Shown here: positions 12,061-23,278 of the stretch, piece after piece
How the letters are laid out: each line of letters starts with the position of its first letter
Position numbering within the stretch: the first letter of the stretch is position 1
Assembly (NCBI GenBank): GCA_021442155.1
Contig: CM038216.1
Span: forward strand, 85,594,945 to 85,658,944
Direction: 5' to 3'
From: Cymbidium sinense
Taxonomy: Eukaryota; Streptophyta; Magnoliopsida; Asparagales; Orchidaceae
Length of the DNA stretch: 64,000 nt
Position numbers and translations under genes: made by a program
The notes under the pieces: model-generated
Told to the model about the DNA's origin: nothing
Database searches by the model: none
What the model saw: only the letters and a program-made list of their open reading frames with translations

Positions 12061-13281
12061 AGGGTTTAGGGTTTAGGGTTTTAGGGTTAATGTTTTTAGG
12101 GAATAGGGTTTAGGATTAGGGTTAGTTTTTAAGGTTTAGGGTTTAGGGTTTAGGGTTTAATGTTTAGGGTTTAGGGTTCAGGGTTTTAGGCTTTAGGGTT
12201 TTGGGTTTTTAGGCTTTAGGCTTTAGGGTTTAGGGGGTTAGTTTTACGGTTTAGGTTTAGCGTTTAGGGTTTAGGATTTTTTTAAAATCAAGTAAACGTT
12301 AGGTTTAGGATTATTTAGTTTATTTATTATTTCTTTTAGTTTGTTTTATTTTTTTTATTTTTATTTATTTTTATTTTTATTTTTATTTAGTTTAGTTTAT
12401 TTATTTTAGGTTTCTTTATTTTAGTTTAGGTTTTTTATTTTTGTTTATTTTTTAGGTTTAGGTTTAGGTTTAGGTTTATTTTTTAGTTGTATTTTTATTT
12501 TATTTTTAAGTTTAGGTTTTATTTTTTATTTTTAGGTTTAGGTTTAAGTTTTTATTTTATTTTTTAGGTTTATGTTTAAGTTCTTATTTAAGGTTTGTTT
12601 CTATATTTTATTTTTTAGTTTAGGTTTAGGCTTATTTTTCATTTAGTTTATTTTCTTTAGTTTAGGTTTAGGTTTAGGTTTAGTTTATTTTAGGTTTACG
12701 TTTTGGTTTTATTTATTTTAGTTTAGCTTATTTTAGTTTGTTTAAGTTTATTATACTTTGTTTATTTTATTTTTATTTTAGGTTTAGTTTGTTTTTTAGT
12801 TTTGGGATTAGGTTTTATTTACTATCTATTTTTAGATTTATTTTTTAGGTTTAGGTTTTTATTTTATTTTAGGTTTATTTCATTTTTATTTTAGATTTAG
12901 TTTTATTTTATTTAAGTTTTTAAGTTTATTTTGTTTTCTAATTTAGTTTTGGTTTTTATTTATTTTATTTTAGTTTATTTTTATTTTTTATTTTATTTTA
13001 TTTTTAGGTTTAGGTTTTATCTTAGGTTTTTATTTTATTTTATTTAGGTTTATGTTTTTTATTTATTTTATTTTTAGGTTTTATTTAGTTTAGGATTAGG
13101 TCTTAGGTTTTTATGGTTTAGGGTTTAGGGTTAATGGTTTATAGTTTAGGGTTTAGGGTTTAGCATTTTAGGGTTTAGGGTTTTGGGGTTTAGGGTTTAG
13201 GGTTAAGGGTTTAGGGTTTAGTGTTTAGGCTTTAGGGTTTAGGGTTTTTAGGGTTTAAGGTTTAGGTTTTAGGGTTTAGAG
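12061..13281. repeat. Telomere-like array, T-rich monomer, telomere-like array
   Basis: Array 12061-12285, monomer about 12286-13105 (opening AATCAAGTAAACGTTAGG at about 12290), array 13106-13281. The monomer keeps the usual order of words, including TTATTTAGTTTAGTTTATTT near 12385. No gene. Confidence 0.82.
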
Positions 13282-16200
13282 TTTTTTTTTAACTAAAAGG
13301 AATTTATTGCTTAGAAAAATAGGTACAAGAAGACCATATTAGAGACTAAACTCAAGAAAAAAAGAAACTACTCAAATGCAAAACAGGAGAATCTTAAAGA
13401 GTTTAGTCCCTAAACTAATAAATCAAAGAGCAATAAAGAAAAAAAAAACAAAGACAAAACTAAGAAAGCCAAGCAAAAGGCAAAAAAGGGGAAGAATCCA
13501 TGGAGCTCCAAAAGAACTTCGAAAGAAATGAAGATCCATAAGAAATGGAAACCTGCAACCTGCAGCTGAAAACAACTACAGCCATCTATGAAAAAAGAGA
13601 CCATTAGGAAGACTCCAGCTCCCTCCAAGAAGAAAAAAAGACCAACTGAAAAAGGGAACCTACAAACTGCAACAAATCTCAGCTAGAAGGAGATTAAAAA
13701 AAATAAAGAGAAAAAAACTTAGGTTGAGATATGAGAAAAGAAGGATGATCACAATCATGAGGGGGCATCAAATCCTAAGTGTATCCAACTTCAAAGAAGG
13801 AGTACAAATAGGAAAAGTCACCAAGCACAAAAATATCAAGAAAAAAAATCCATCATATCATCATAGCCATCCCAACCAAAGAAAAATATGAACCTATCAT
13901 AATAGCCACCCAGCTAAACAAAAACTGAAGCTAAGGATACAAAAAGAGAGAGGAGACCAATAGAAAAAATTAACATAAGGCAATCCCACCAAAACAAAAT
14001 ATGAACACCTCTTAAAAAAGAGGGAGAAAAGAAGCTCATAGCCCCAAAAAAGGAAAAGAGCCCTCAAAGACAAAAAGAGCCCACAATACCAATCCAAAGC
14101 CACCAAGGCACCAAGCCAACAGAGCCCTTAACAACACCAATCAAAAGCTACCAAGGCACCAACCAATGGAAAGGAAATAACCAATAGAGCAACCACACAA
14201 TAGAGCACCCAAGAAAAATAGCTCAGGAAAGAGCAAGTGGACCAAACCAACTAATAGAAAAAAAAGAAGAAGGCTAGAAATAGATAAAATAAATAGCTAG
14301 AGAAAGAACCAGCCAATGGACAAACCACATGCCAAGGACAAAGGCCCAACCTACCAACAAAGAGAGCAAGAACCAACCAAAAGAAAGCAAATAGGAACAA
14401 AATAAGCACAAAACCAACCAGTCAAAGAGCACCAAAAAAAACCAACCAGTCAAAGACCACCAAAAAAAACTCAGCACACAGGAAGCTAGAAATCCCAAGC
14501 TAAAAGGAGCAAAATTAGCCAAGAAGCCAATACTCCATATAGCAAAAAAACACACAACCAAACCCTAGCCAATGGAGAAAAAACTAGCCAAAGGCAAAAA
14601 CCTCCCAAGGACAGGTGAGATTATTTTCGATAAGCTTTAAAATGAGTTACCCTTGGTAAGTGAGGAGGGGCATAAATCTGAACACTTTTTCTTCTTATAA
14701 ATAGTTTTATAAACATGTCCTTTCTCCAAAAATCTCCATCCAAAAATGAATCATTATTATTATAAAAGGCTTAGGGATCAGCAGAAGCTATCAATTTCAA
14801 ATAAGAGCATTCAGAATCATCCACAGCATTTGACAAAGGAAAATTAGAAATAATATGCATTTCAAAATTAGAAGTGAAAGAAAGAGCAATAATAGCTTTA
14901 TTAAAAAGACAATTATCAATATTGTCACCTTTCAGCAAAATCTAAAGAGTATCCTCCTTGTCATCATTCATAAAAGAAGCAAGAGAAGCAGAATCCATAA
15001 TTTTAGTATAATCTTCATGTAAGGGATGAAAATAAGATTCAAATTCCTTAGAAACACATAGCATATTACCAAAATTCTGAATAGAATTACCAACCATAGA
15101 AAAACCATCATTTTGAACTGACTATTCACAATGAGAGAATTATCACGTATCTAAATCTTATTTTTTAAAAGAAAGATCACCAATATTAAAAAGATTGTCA
15201 GGACCATAAGTTAAAATATAAAAAATAAGAACTTTCTTTTCACCACGATTCTTAATCAAAGAAGGCAAAACAAATAGTTTCTTTCCCATGATCTAAAGTA
15301 GACATAGGAGAAAGAGAAACAACATCCAACTGATTGGAATAAATGGTGTTAGTATCAACAATATTCGAACCGTCATCATGAAAAGACTTATACACAACAT
15401 CCAAAACATTATAATCATTAACCACAGCCTCTAAAGTCTTCTCTTTAACAAAATCATCTAAAGAAACACTTAGAGCATGATTATTAGTTAAAACGTTTTA
15501 AGAAACATCAAAATTACCTATCACATTAGACAAATCAGTAATAGGTAAAAAATTTTCAGAAGATTCATAAATCTAGTTTTGCTAAACATCATAAGTTTGA
15601 AATGCATATTTTCCATTATTCAACTTGAGAGAATCATCAATTTTTTCAACAATTGAATTCTTACTGGTGATTTTCTCCCTAAGAGAGGGATGAGCAATAA
15701 AGCATTCAGAAATTTCATGCCCATGAATCTTACAATGATTACAAAAAATGGGAAAGTTCTCAAAAATAACTTTTTGAAAGTAATCACATTTCTCTGAACC
15801 CAACCAAATTTATTTTTGGATATTTTTTAGTAATATCAATCTCTACAAGAATTCTAGCAACAGATGATCTAGAAGAAGCAACTATTGCTTGATCAACTTG
15901 CAAAGGCCAACCAAAAATCAACCCAATAAAGAAACAAATAATTCAATAGATGAATCCTCATGTTAGGTAAAGAAATCCAAATGGGAACATAGGGACTCTT
16001 CATTAACATCAAACATAGGCGTCCAATTCAGAATATGCATTTGACAATTAAAAACATAGTAAGAATGTCTAGAAAAAAATTTATTCTGTAATCAAGGTCA
16101 TTAGAATGTTTAACTAGAACATGCCTCGCATCAATCAACCCAATAGAAAAAGAACCAGATAAATTTAAGCTATCAAAAAAAGAACAAATATCTTCCATCT

Positions 16201-16327
16201 TTGGTCGTTTAAATGAAAACTTTCCAATCAAAGAAAAAGCAAAAACGACAATCTATAAGAAATCCAAGAGAGAAAGCACTCAAAAACTCACCAAGAATGT
16301 GAGGGATCCAAAATTGCTCAATAAGAG
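13282..16327 (-). mobile_element. LINE copy 2, internal deletion derivative
   Basis: Minus-strand L1-type element with a poly(A) end at the left (T-run 13282-13290). 13282-14600 is a long tail, A/C-rich on + and T/G-rich in the sense strand; it shares a block at about 13740-13880 with LINE copies 3 and 4. 14640-16327 is ORF1. Endonuclease, RT and RNase H are absent between the two, so this is a deleted or non-autonomous element. The tail holds a 28-bp tandem duplication at 14413-14468. It is flanked by telomere-like sequence on both sides. Minus-strand hydrophobic frames in the tail (for example 14561-14274) look like composition artefacts. Confidence 0.82.
14640..16260 (-). pseudogene. LINE copy 2 ORF1 (DUF4283 + CCHC knuckle), broken
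   Basis: Minus-strand frame 16231-16028 reads MIGKFSFKRPKMEDI, then LSGSFSIGLIDARHVLV, a DUF4283 core. Frames then change; 15803-15582 has VIFENFPIFCNHCKIHGHE and ISECF, giving a CX2CX4HX4C knuckle closely resembling that of LINE copy 1 (FENFPIFC and CKIHGH are shared). The region 15580-14640 is an AT-rich, Asn/Ser-rich tail with stops. The start is uncertain. Confidence 0.82.
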
Positions 16328-18480
16328 GGTTTAGGTTTTAGGTTTAGGTTTAGTGTTTATTAGGTTATTATTAGGTTTTATTAGTTTTATGTTATTATTA
16401 GTTTATTATTAGTTTTATTTCTAGTTTAGTTAGTTTAGTTTTAGGTAGGTTACTAATTTAGTTTTAGTTATTATTATTTTAGGTTAGTTTAGGTGGGGGG
16501 TGGGGTTAGGTTTAGTTTATTAGTTTATTTAGTTTTTTTATTTCTCATGGTTTACTTTGTTTTAGTTTATTTATTAGTTATTATTAATTAGTTAGTTAGA
16601 TTTATTTAGTTTAGTTTATTATTAGTTTATGGTTTTATTATTATTTAAGTTTTAGTTAGTTTTAGTGGTTTAGTTTTATTAGTTTTGTTGTTATTTATTT
16701 ATTAATTTATTAGTTTATTTGTGGGTTTAGTTTATTAATTTATTATTATTAGTTTTTTAATTTAGTTTATGGTTTAATTTTTTATTAGTTATTATTAGTT
16801 ATTTATTATTATTTTTAGTTTAATTAGTTGGTTTATTATTAGTTTTATTTTATATTATTATTATTAGTTTATGTTTAATATTATTAGTTTCATTATTATT
16901 ATTTAATTTATTTATTTAGTTAGGGTTTAGGGTTTAGTTATTTATTAGTTAGTTTATTATTATTTTTATTATTATTAGTTTAGTTAGTTAGTTATTAGTT
17001 ATTATTATTATTATGATTATTAGTTTTGATTAGTTTAGTTATTGTTAGTTAGATTTTTTTATTATTATTAGTTACTATTATGTTTATTTATTAGTTAGTT
17101 TTTATGGTTTATTAGTTTAGGTTTAGGGTTTAGTTTTAGTTAGTTATTAGTTATTTGTTATTATTATTATTAGTTTATTAGTTTAGTTTTAGTGTTAATT
17201 ATTTATTAAGGTTTAGGTTTATTTATTAATTATTTAGTTTTATTAGTTAGTTTTTTTAGTTAGTTTGTTTATTAGTTTATTAGTTAGTTAGTTATTATTA
17301 TTAGTTTATGGATTTATTATTATTTAGGTTTTAGTTAGTTTTAGTTAGTGGTTTAGTTTTATTAGTTTAGTTTTGTTAGTTTATTTGTTAGTTTAATAGT
17401 TTAGTTTATTAGTTTATTATTATTAATTTTTTAGTTTAGTTTATGGTTTAGTTTTTTTATTAGTTATTATTGGTTATTTATTATTTATTATTATTATTAT
17501 TAGTTTAGTTTTAGATTAGTTTTTTTCAGTTTATTATTATTATTAATTTATGTTTATTATTATTATTTTTATTATTATTATTTAGTTTAATTATTTAATT
17601 TGGGTTTAGGGTTTAGTTGTTTAGTTATTTATTAGTTAGTTTATTATTAGTTTTATTATTATTAGTTTATTATTTTAGTTAGTTAGTTGTTATTAATTAT
17701 TATTATGATTAATTTTTATTAGTTTAGTTATTGTTAGTTAGTTTTATTATTATTATTATTAGTCTATTTATTAGGTTTATTAGTTTAATTATTTAGTTAA
17801 TTGTGCTTTACTTAGTTATTAGTTTATTAGTTTATTATTGGTAAGTTATTATTAATTTTTTAGTTAGGTGTTTTATTATTAGTTTATTATTAGTTATTAG
17901 TTACTTTATTAGGTTTAGTTATTATTATATTTATTTATTAGTTAGTTTTTATGGTTTATTAGATTAGGTTTAGGGTTTATTTTTAGTTAGTTATTTAGTT
18001 ATTTATTATTAGTTATTATTAGTTTATTAGTCTAGTTTTAGTGTTTATTATTTATTGGTTTATTTATTTATTAATAGATTAGTTATTAGTTAGTTTTTTT
18101 AGTTAGTTTATTAGTTTATTAGTTATTAGTTATAGTTATTAGTTATATAGTATTAGTTCTAGTTTTATTTGTTTTAATTAGTTTATATTAGTTTTAGTTT
18201 TTTATTAGTTATTATTAGTTTAGTTTATTTTTAGTTAGTTTATTAGTGTTGTTTTTTTTGTTTATGTTTAATTTAGTTATTAGTTATTTTATTAGTAGCT
18301 TTTTGTTTATTATCATTAGATTTCTAGTTATTATTTAGTTAGTTTAGTTTAGTTTATTTATTAGTTTTTTTTTATTTTGTTTGTTATTATTTTATGTTTA
18401 TTATAAGTTTATTAGTTTTAGTTTATTATATATAGTTTTAGTTTTAGTTAGTTTAGTTTAGTTTTGTTAGTTATTATTAG
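16328..18480. repeat. TTATTAG/TTAG-type satellite with ~680-bp repeat
   Basis: Unlike its neighbours, this block is made of TTATTAG, TTAGTTAG and TTTATTATTAG words with few GGG runs. A longer repeat is visible. The phrase GGGTTTAGGGTTTAGTT occurs at 16922 and 17602 (offset 680). The phrases around TTATGG(A/T)TTTATTATTATT near 16630 and 17305, and TTAGTTATTGTTAGTTAG near 17035 and 17718, keep about the same offset. A further partial copy begins near 17945 with TTTTTATGGTTTATTAGATT. It may derive from TTTAGGG by loss of G. No gene. Confidence 0.78.
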
Positions 18481-18650
18481 GGCTTGGGTTTAGGGTTTAG
18501 GGTTTTAGATATGGGGTTTAGGGTTTTAAGGATTATAGTTTAGGGTTTAGGAAGTGTTAAGACTTTTTTTATATATCTTATTTTTTTATTTATAGGGTTT
18601 AGGTTTTAGGTTTAGGGTTTAAGTTTTAATTTAGGGCTTAGGATTGTTCA
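18481..18650. repeat. Degenerate telomere-like array
   Basis: TTTAGGG variants resume after the TTATTAG block and lead into the poly(T) of GRP copy 3. Confidence 0.75.
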
Positions 18651-19120
18651 TTTTTTTACAAAGAAGAAATTCATATTCAACATTTCATCTTTTCGATTTC
18701 ATCAACCAAGTAACACACCAAGTTCTCTAACAAGCATGATAGATAAAAATGAGCAGTATAGAGAGAAAATCAAAAACCCTAGATAACTAGAACCATCTCA
18801 ACTGTAAAGACATAGTTTCATAAGCAGTAGGTTGGATCAGCTATTCTTCTATTTCTCCAGTTCCCATCAAGACCACCTCAGCCTTTCGAGTAGCTGGTCC
18901 ACCATCATATCCATGATCTCTCCCTCCGGAACCACCATGGCTGTAACCTCCGTCACTCCTCCTGCCTCTATAACCACCACTGTTTCGATCATCACCTCCA
19001 TATCGACCAACACATCCAGATCCCCCACCACCACTACGATAATGCCACTCCTCACCCTCACCATATCTAGACTAAACCCCGGGTGATAGTGATGTTCATG
19101 TCATCAAGGTTTTCCCATTC
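18651..19120 (-). pseudogene. GRP fragment copy 3
   Basis: Antisense GRP 3' fragment with T-run 18651-18657, the 3' UTR (ACATAGTTTCATAAGCAG block near 18808), Gly-rich coding sequence and the same right boundary (CCCATTC). The Gly-rich part is interrupted; the phase of GGN codons changes, and the translated minus strand in one frame becomes Val/Met/Asp-rich. No open GRP frame remains. Confidence 0.85.
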
Positions 19121-21966
19121 TGTAGGGTTTGGTTTAGGTTTATTTGGTTTTGGGATTTAGGTTTATTTTTGAATTTATTTAGTTACTTTGGTTTAGGTTT
19201 GGTGGGGTTTAGAGTTGGTGCTAGGTTTATAGTTTAGGTGATTTTTTTTAGGATTTGTTTAGGTTAGAGGGTTTGGTTTAGGGTTTGTGCTGTTTGGTTT
19301 TGATTTAGGTTTTGCTTTAGGTGGTTTGTGGTTTTAGGATTTAGGTTTAGGGTTTAGGGTTCCAGAGCTCAGTGTTTAGGGTTTTGTGGTTTGTGGTTTA
19401 GATTTTAGTTTAGTCAGGTTAGTTTAGGTCAGAAAGGTTACTTTAGTGGTTTAGGTTTAGAGTTTAGGATTTAGGTTTAGGGTTTATAGTTTAGGTTTTT
19501 TTTAAAATTATGTAAACCCAGGTTTAGCTTTATTTAGTTTATTTTATTTTTAGTTAATTTTTTTTTATTTAAGTTTATTTTTTTATATAGTTTACTTTAT
19601 TTATTTTAGGTTTATTTATTTTAGTTTCTATTTTTCTATTTTAGTTTATTTTTTAGGTTTAGGTTTAGGATTATTTTTTAGTTCAATTTTATTTTTAATT
19701 TTTATTGTTTAGGTTTAGTTTTTATTTTTTATTTTTAGGTTTAGATTTAGGTTTCAATTTTATTTTTTTAGCTTTAAGTTTTAGGTTTTTATTTTAGGCT
19801 TATTTCTAGGTTTTATTTTTAGTTTATTTTATTTTATTTAGTTTGTGGTTTAGGCTTTATTTATTTTAGTTTAGTTTATGTTAGTTTAGGTTTAGGTTAA
19901 TTTTATTTTGGTTATTTTAGGTTTAAGATTTTTTTTTAGTTTAGGGTTTAGGTTTTATTTTTTATTTATTTTTAGGTTTATTTTTTAGGTTTAGGTTTTT
20001 ATTTAGTTTTTATTTTATTTTATTTTAGTTTATTCTAATTATTACCTTGTATTTTTTATTTAGGTTAATTATTTTAGTTTACTTTTATTTTTTAGTTTAG
20101 TTTAGGTTTTATTTATTTTATTTTGGTTTATTTTTTTTATTATTTTATTTTATTTAAGGTTTAGGTTTAAGTTTAGTTTAAGCTTTTTAGGATTTTATTT
20201 TATTTTATTTTATTATTTTAGGTTTACATTTTTTTTATTTATTTTATTTTAGGTTTTATTTAGTTTAGGTTAGAATTTTAGGTTGTGGTTTAGTTATGGT
20301 AGGGTGGGTGGGGTTTTAGGGTTTGGTAGGGTTTGTGTAGGTTAGGGTTTAGGGTTTAGGATTTAGGTTTAGGTTTAGGGTCCACGTGGGCTGGTTTTAA
20401 GATTTAGGGTCCTGAGTTTGGGTTGGGTTTATGGTTTAGTGTTTGTGGTTTAGTGGTTTTAGGTTTTTTAGCATTTGGTAGGGTTATTTTAGATTTAGGT
20501 TTAGGATTTAGGGTTTATGGTTTAAGATTTAGGGTTTAGGGTTTAGGGTTTATGGTTTCTTTTTTAAAAAAATTAAGTAAATCGATTTGTTTATGTTTAT
20601 TTATTTTATTTACTTTATTATTTATTTATTTTAGTTTTTTTATTTTATTATTTTTATTTAGGTTTATTTTTTATTTTTATTTAGTTTAGTTTATTTATTT
20701 TATTTTATGTTTTTTTATTTTAGTTTATTTTTTAAGTTTAGGTTTAGGTTTATGTTTATTTTTTTAGATTAGTTTTATTTTTATTTTAGGATTTAGGTTT
20801 TTGTGGTTTAGGGATTATGGTTTAGGGTTAGCTTAGGTTTTTGGGATAGATTAAGGTTTAGGGTTTAGGGCTTACAGTTTATGGCTTAGGGTTAGGGTTT
20901 TTTTAATTTTTTTTAATTTTTAATTTTTTTTAATTAAGTGAACTAGTAGGTTTAGGTTAATTTAGTATATTTTTTTATTTATTTTAATTTTATTTTATTT
21001 TTAGTTTTTATTTAGGTTTTGTTTTTTTAATTTTTATTTAGTTTAATTTATTTATTTTAGTTTAAGTTTTTTATTTTTATTTTTTAGCTTAATGTTTATT
21101 TTTTAGTGTAGTTTTCTTTTTACTACATTTTTTAGGTTTCAGTTCTATTTTTTTAGTTTTACGTTTAAGTTTAGGTTTTTATTTAATTTTTTTTTGTTTT
21201 AGGTTTTAGGTTTTCATTTTAAGTTTAATTTTGGGCTTTATTTTTTTACTTTAGGTTTAGATTTAGGTTTAGTTTATTTTAGGTTTAGGTTTAGTTTTAT
21301 TTTATTTTATTTTAGTTTAGGTTTAGATTTATTTTATTTTTATTTTAGGTTTAACCTTTTTTTAGTTTAGGGTTTAGGGTTTATTTTTTATTTATTTTTT
21401 GGTTTTATTTTTCGGTTAATTTTTTAAATATAGGTTTTTATTTAGTTTTTATTTTATTTTATTTTAGCTTTATTTTATTTTTATTTTAGGTTTAGTTTAA
21501 ATTTTATTTAGGTTTTTTTTTAATTTAGTTAGATTTTAACTTATGTATTTTAGTTTAATTTTTATTTTTTATTTTATTTTCTACTTTGGTTTAGGTTTAG
21601 GTTTAGGTTTTAGTTTGTGTTTTAATTTTATTTTGGTTTAGGTTTTTTGTTTATTTTATTTTTAGGTTTTATTTAGTTTAGGTTTACATATTTTAGCTTT
21701 TTAGTGTTTACTGTTTAGGGTTTAGGGTTTAGGGTTAGCTTGTGGTTTAGGGTTTAGGATTTAGGGTTTGGGGTTTAGGGTTTAGGATTTAGGGTTTAGG
21801 GTTTAGGGTTTAGGGTCTAGAGTTTAGGTTTTAGGGTTTAATGTTTAGGGTTTTAAGGTTTAGGGTTTAGGTTTTAAGCTTTAGGGTTCTTTGGGTTTAG
21901 GGTTTTGGGTTTAGGTTTTACGTTTCAAGTTCAGGTTTTAGTTTAAGGTTTAGGGTTTTTGGATTT
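19121..21966. repeat. Alternating telomere-like arrays and T-rich monomers
   Basis: Post-GRP phrase near 19150-19190, then degenerate array to about 19500. The monomer at about 19501-20285 opens AAATTATGTAAACCCAGG. Array 20286-20560; partial monomer 20561-20785; array 20786-20925; monomer 20926-21690 opening AATTAAGTGAACTAGTAGG; array 21691-21966 with several perfect TTTAGGG units. The stretch 20290-20480 is unusually G-rich (GGTGGG, GTGGTTTAG). No gene. Confidence 0.78.
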
Positions 21967-22442
21967 TCTTTTTTTTTCTTTTTTAATTAAGAATAAATTC
22001 ATATTGAACATTTTTTCTTTTCGATTTCATCAAATAAGTAACACACCAAGTTTTCTAAGAAATAGATAAAAAATGAGCACGCATAGAACAAATCAAAAAC
22101 CCTAGATATCTAGAACCATCTCTATCGTAAAGACATAGTTCTATAAGCAGCAGATTGGATCGATCGTTCTTTAGTTTCTCCAGTTCCCAATAAAACCACC
22201 CTGACATCTTAAATAGTGGGATTCACCATCATATCCCTGATCTCTACCTCCGCCACCACCATGGCTCTAACCTTCGTCGCTGCTCCTGCCTCCATAACCA
22301 CCACTTCTTTTACCTCCACTTCCATATCCACCAGTACCTCCATATCTCTGACCAACACAAAGATAATCGAGCCTCCGCCTTCACCTCCACCCTGCATCTA
22401 GAGAGGACAAGTGATGTTCTTGCCTTCAAGGTTATGCCAATT
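21967..22442 (-). pseudogene. GRP fragment copy 4
   Basis: Antisense GRP 3' fragment with an extended, interrupted T-run (21967-21984), 3' UTR, Gly-rich tail and RRM end. The minus strand around 22260-22400 is still GGN-rich, but indels move it between frames. The right end has decayed to GTTATGCCAATTC, where most copies read CTGCCCATTC. Confidence 0.85.
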
Positions 22443-22803
22443 CTTAGGGATTAGGTTTAGGTTTAGGTTTCTTAGGTTTTAGGGTTTAGGTTTATTTTTT
22501 AATTTATTTAGTTACTTTAGGCTTAGGTTTAGGGTTTGGGATTTAGGGTTTAAGGTTTAGTGTTTAGGGTTTAGGGTTTTTTATGGTGTAAGGATTAAGG
22601 TTTAAGGTCTAGGGTTGTAGGTTTAGGGTTTAGAATTTAGGGTTTTAGGGTGTAGGTTTTAGGATTTAGGATTTAGTGTTTAGGATTTAGGGTGTTTAGG
22701 GTTTAGGGTTTAGTGTTTAGGGTTTAGAATTTAGGATTTAGGTTTTAGAGTTTAAGTTTTAGGTTTAGGGTTTAGGTTTTAGTTTAGGGTTTAGGGCTTT
22801 TGG
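22443..22803. repeat. Telomere-like spacer with post-GRP word
   Basis: Only 361 bp separates GRP copies 4 and 5. It holds the post-GRP phrase (AATTTATTTAGTTACTTTA near 22500-22520) and TTTAGGG variants, and no T-rich monomer. This suggests the monomer was lost by recombination between flanking arrays. Confidence 0.78.
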
Positions 22804-23267
22804 TTTTTTTTTAAAATTGAAAAAATTTAGATTCAACATTTCTTTTTTTTGATTTCATCAACCATATAACACACCAAATTTTGTAACGCACAAGCGACAA
22901 CATAGATAAAAAATTAGCACACATAAATCAAAAATACTACATAACTAGAACCTTCTCTACTATAAAGAGATAGTTCCATAATTAACAATCGGATTGGCCA
23001 TTCTTCAATTTCTCTCCTATCGAACCACCCCGCCTCTCAGTAGGGGTCCACCATCAAATCTCTCTCTCTCTCCCACCACCACGGTCAACCTCCACCTCCT
23101 CGCCTCCATAACCACCACCGCTCCGACCACCACCTCCATATCCACCACCACCTCCAGATCCCCCACCACCACTGCGATAACCGCCTCCTCTGCCTTCGAC
23201 TCCACCACTAGATCTAGACTGAGCCTAGTTGACGGTGATGTTCCTGCCATCAAGGTTCTGCCCATTC
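22804..23267 (-). pseudogene. GRP fragment copy 5, with shared nonsense codon
   Basis: Antisense GRP 3' fragment (T-run 22804-22812). Near the RRM end the sense strand reads ATCACCGTCAACTAGGCTCA, placing a TAG stop where the parental protein has Gln (ITVNQAQ). The same stop occurs in copies 9 and 10. The Gly-rich region is in mixed frames. Only about 11 bp (TTAGGGATTAG) separates it from the poly(T) of LINE copy 3. Confidence 0.86.
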
Positions 23268-23278
23268 TTAGGGATTAG

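Noticed and set aside
13410..14561. Hydrophobic, membrane-protein-like frames on the minus strand (13628-13410, 14106-13897, 14561-14274)
   Set aside because: They lie in the T/G-rich LINE 3' tail. TTT/TTG/GTT-rich codons give Phe, Leu, Val and Trp by composition, and the matching tails of copies 3 and 4 do not conserve the reading frames.
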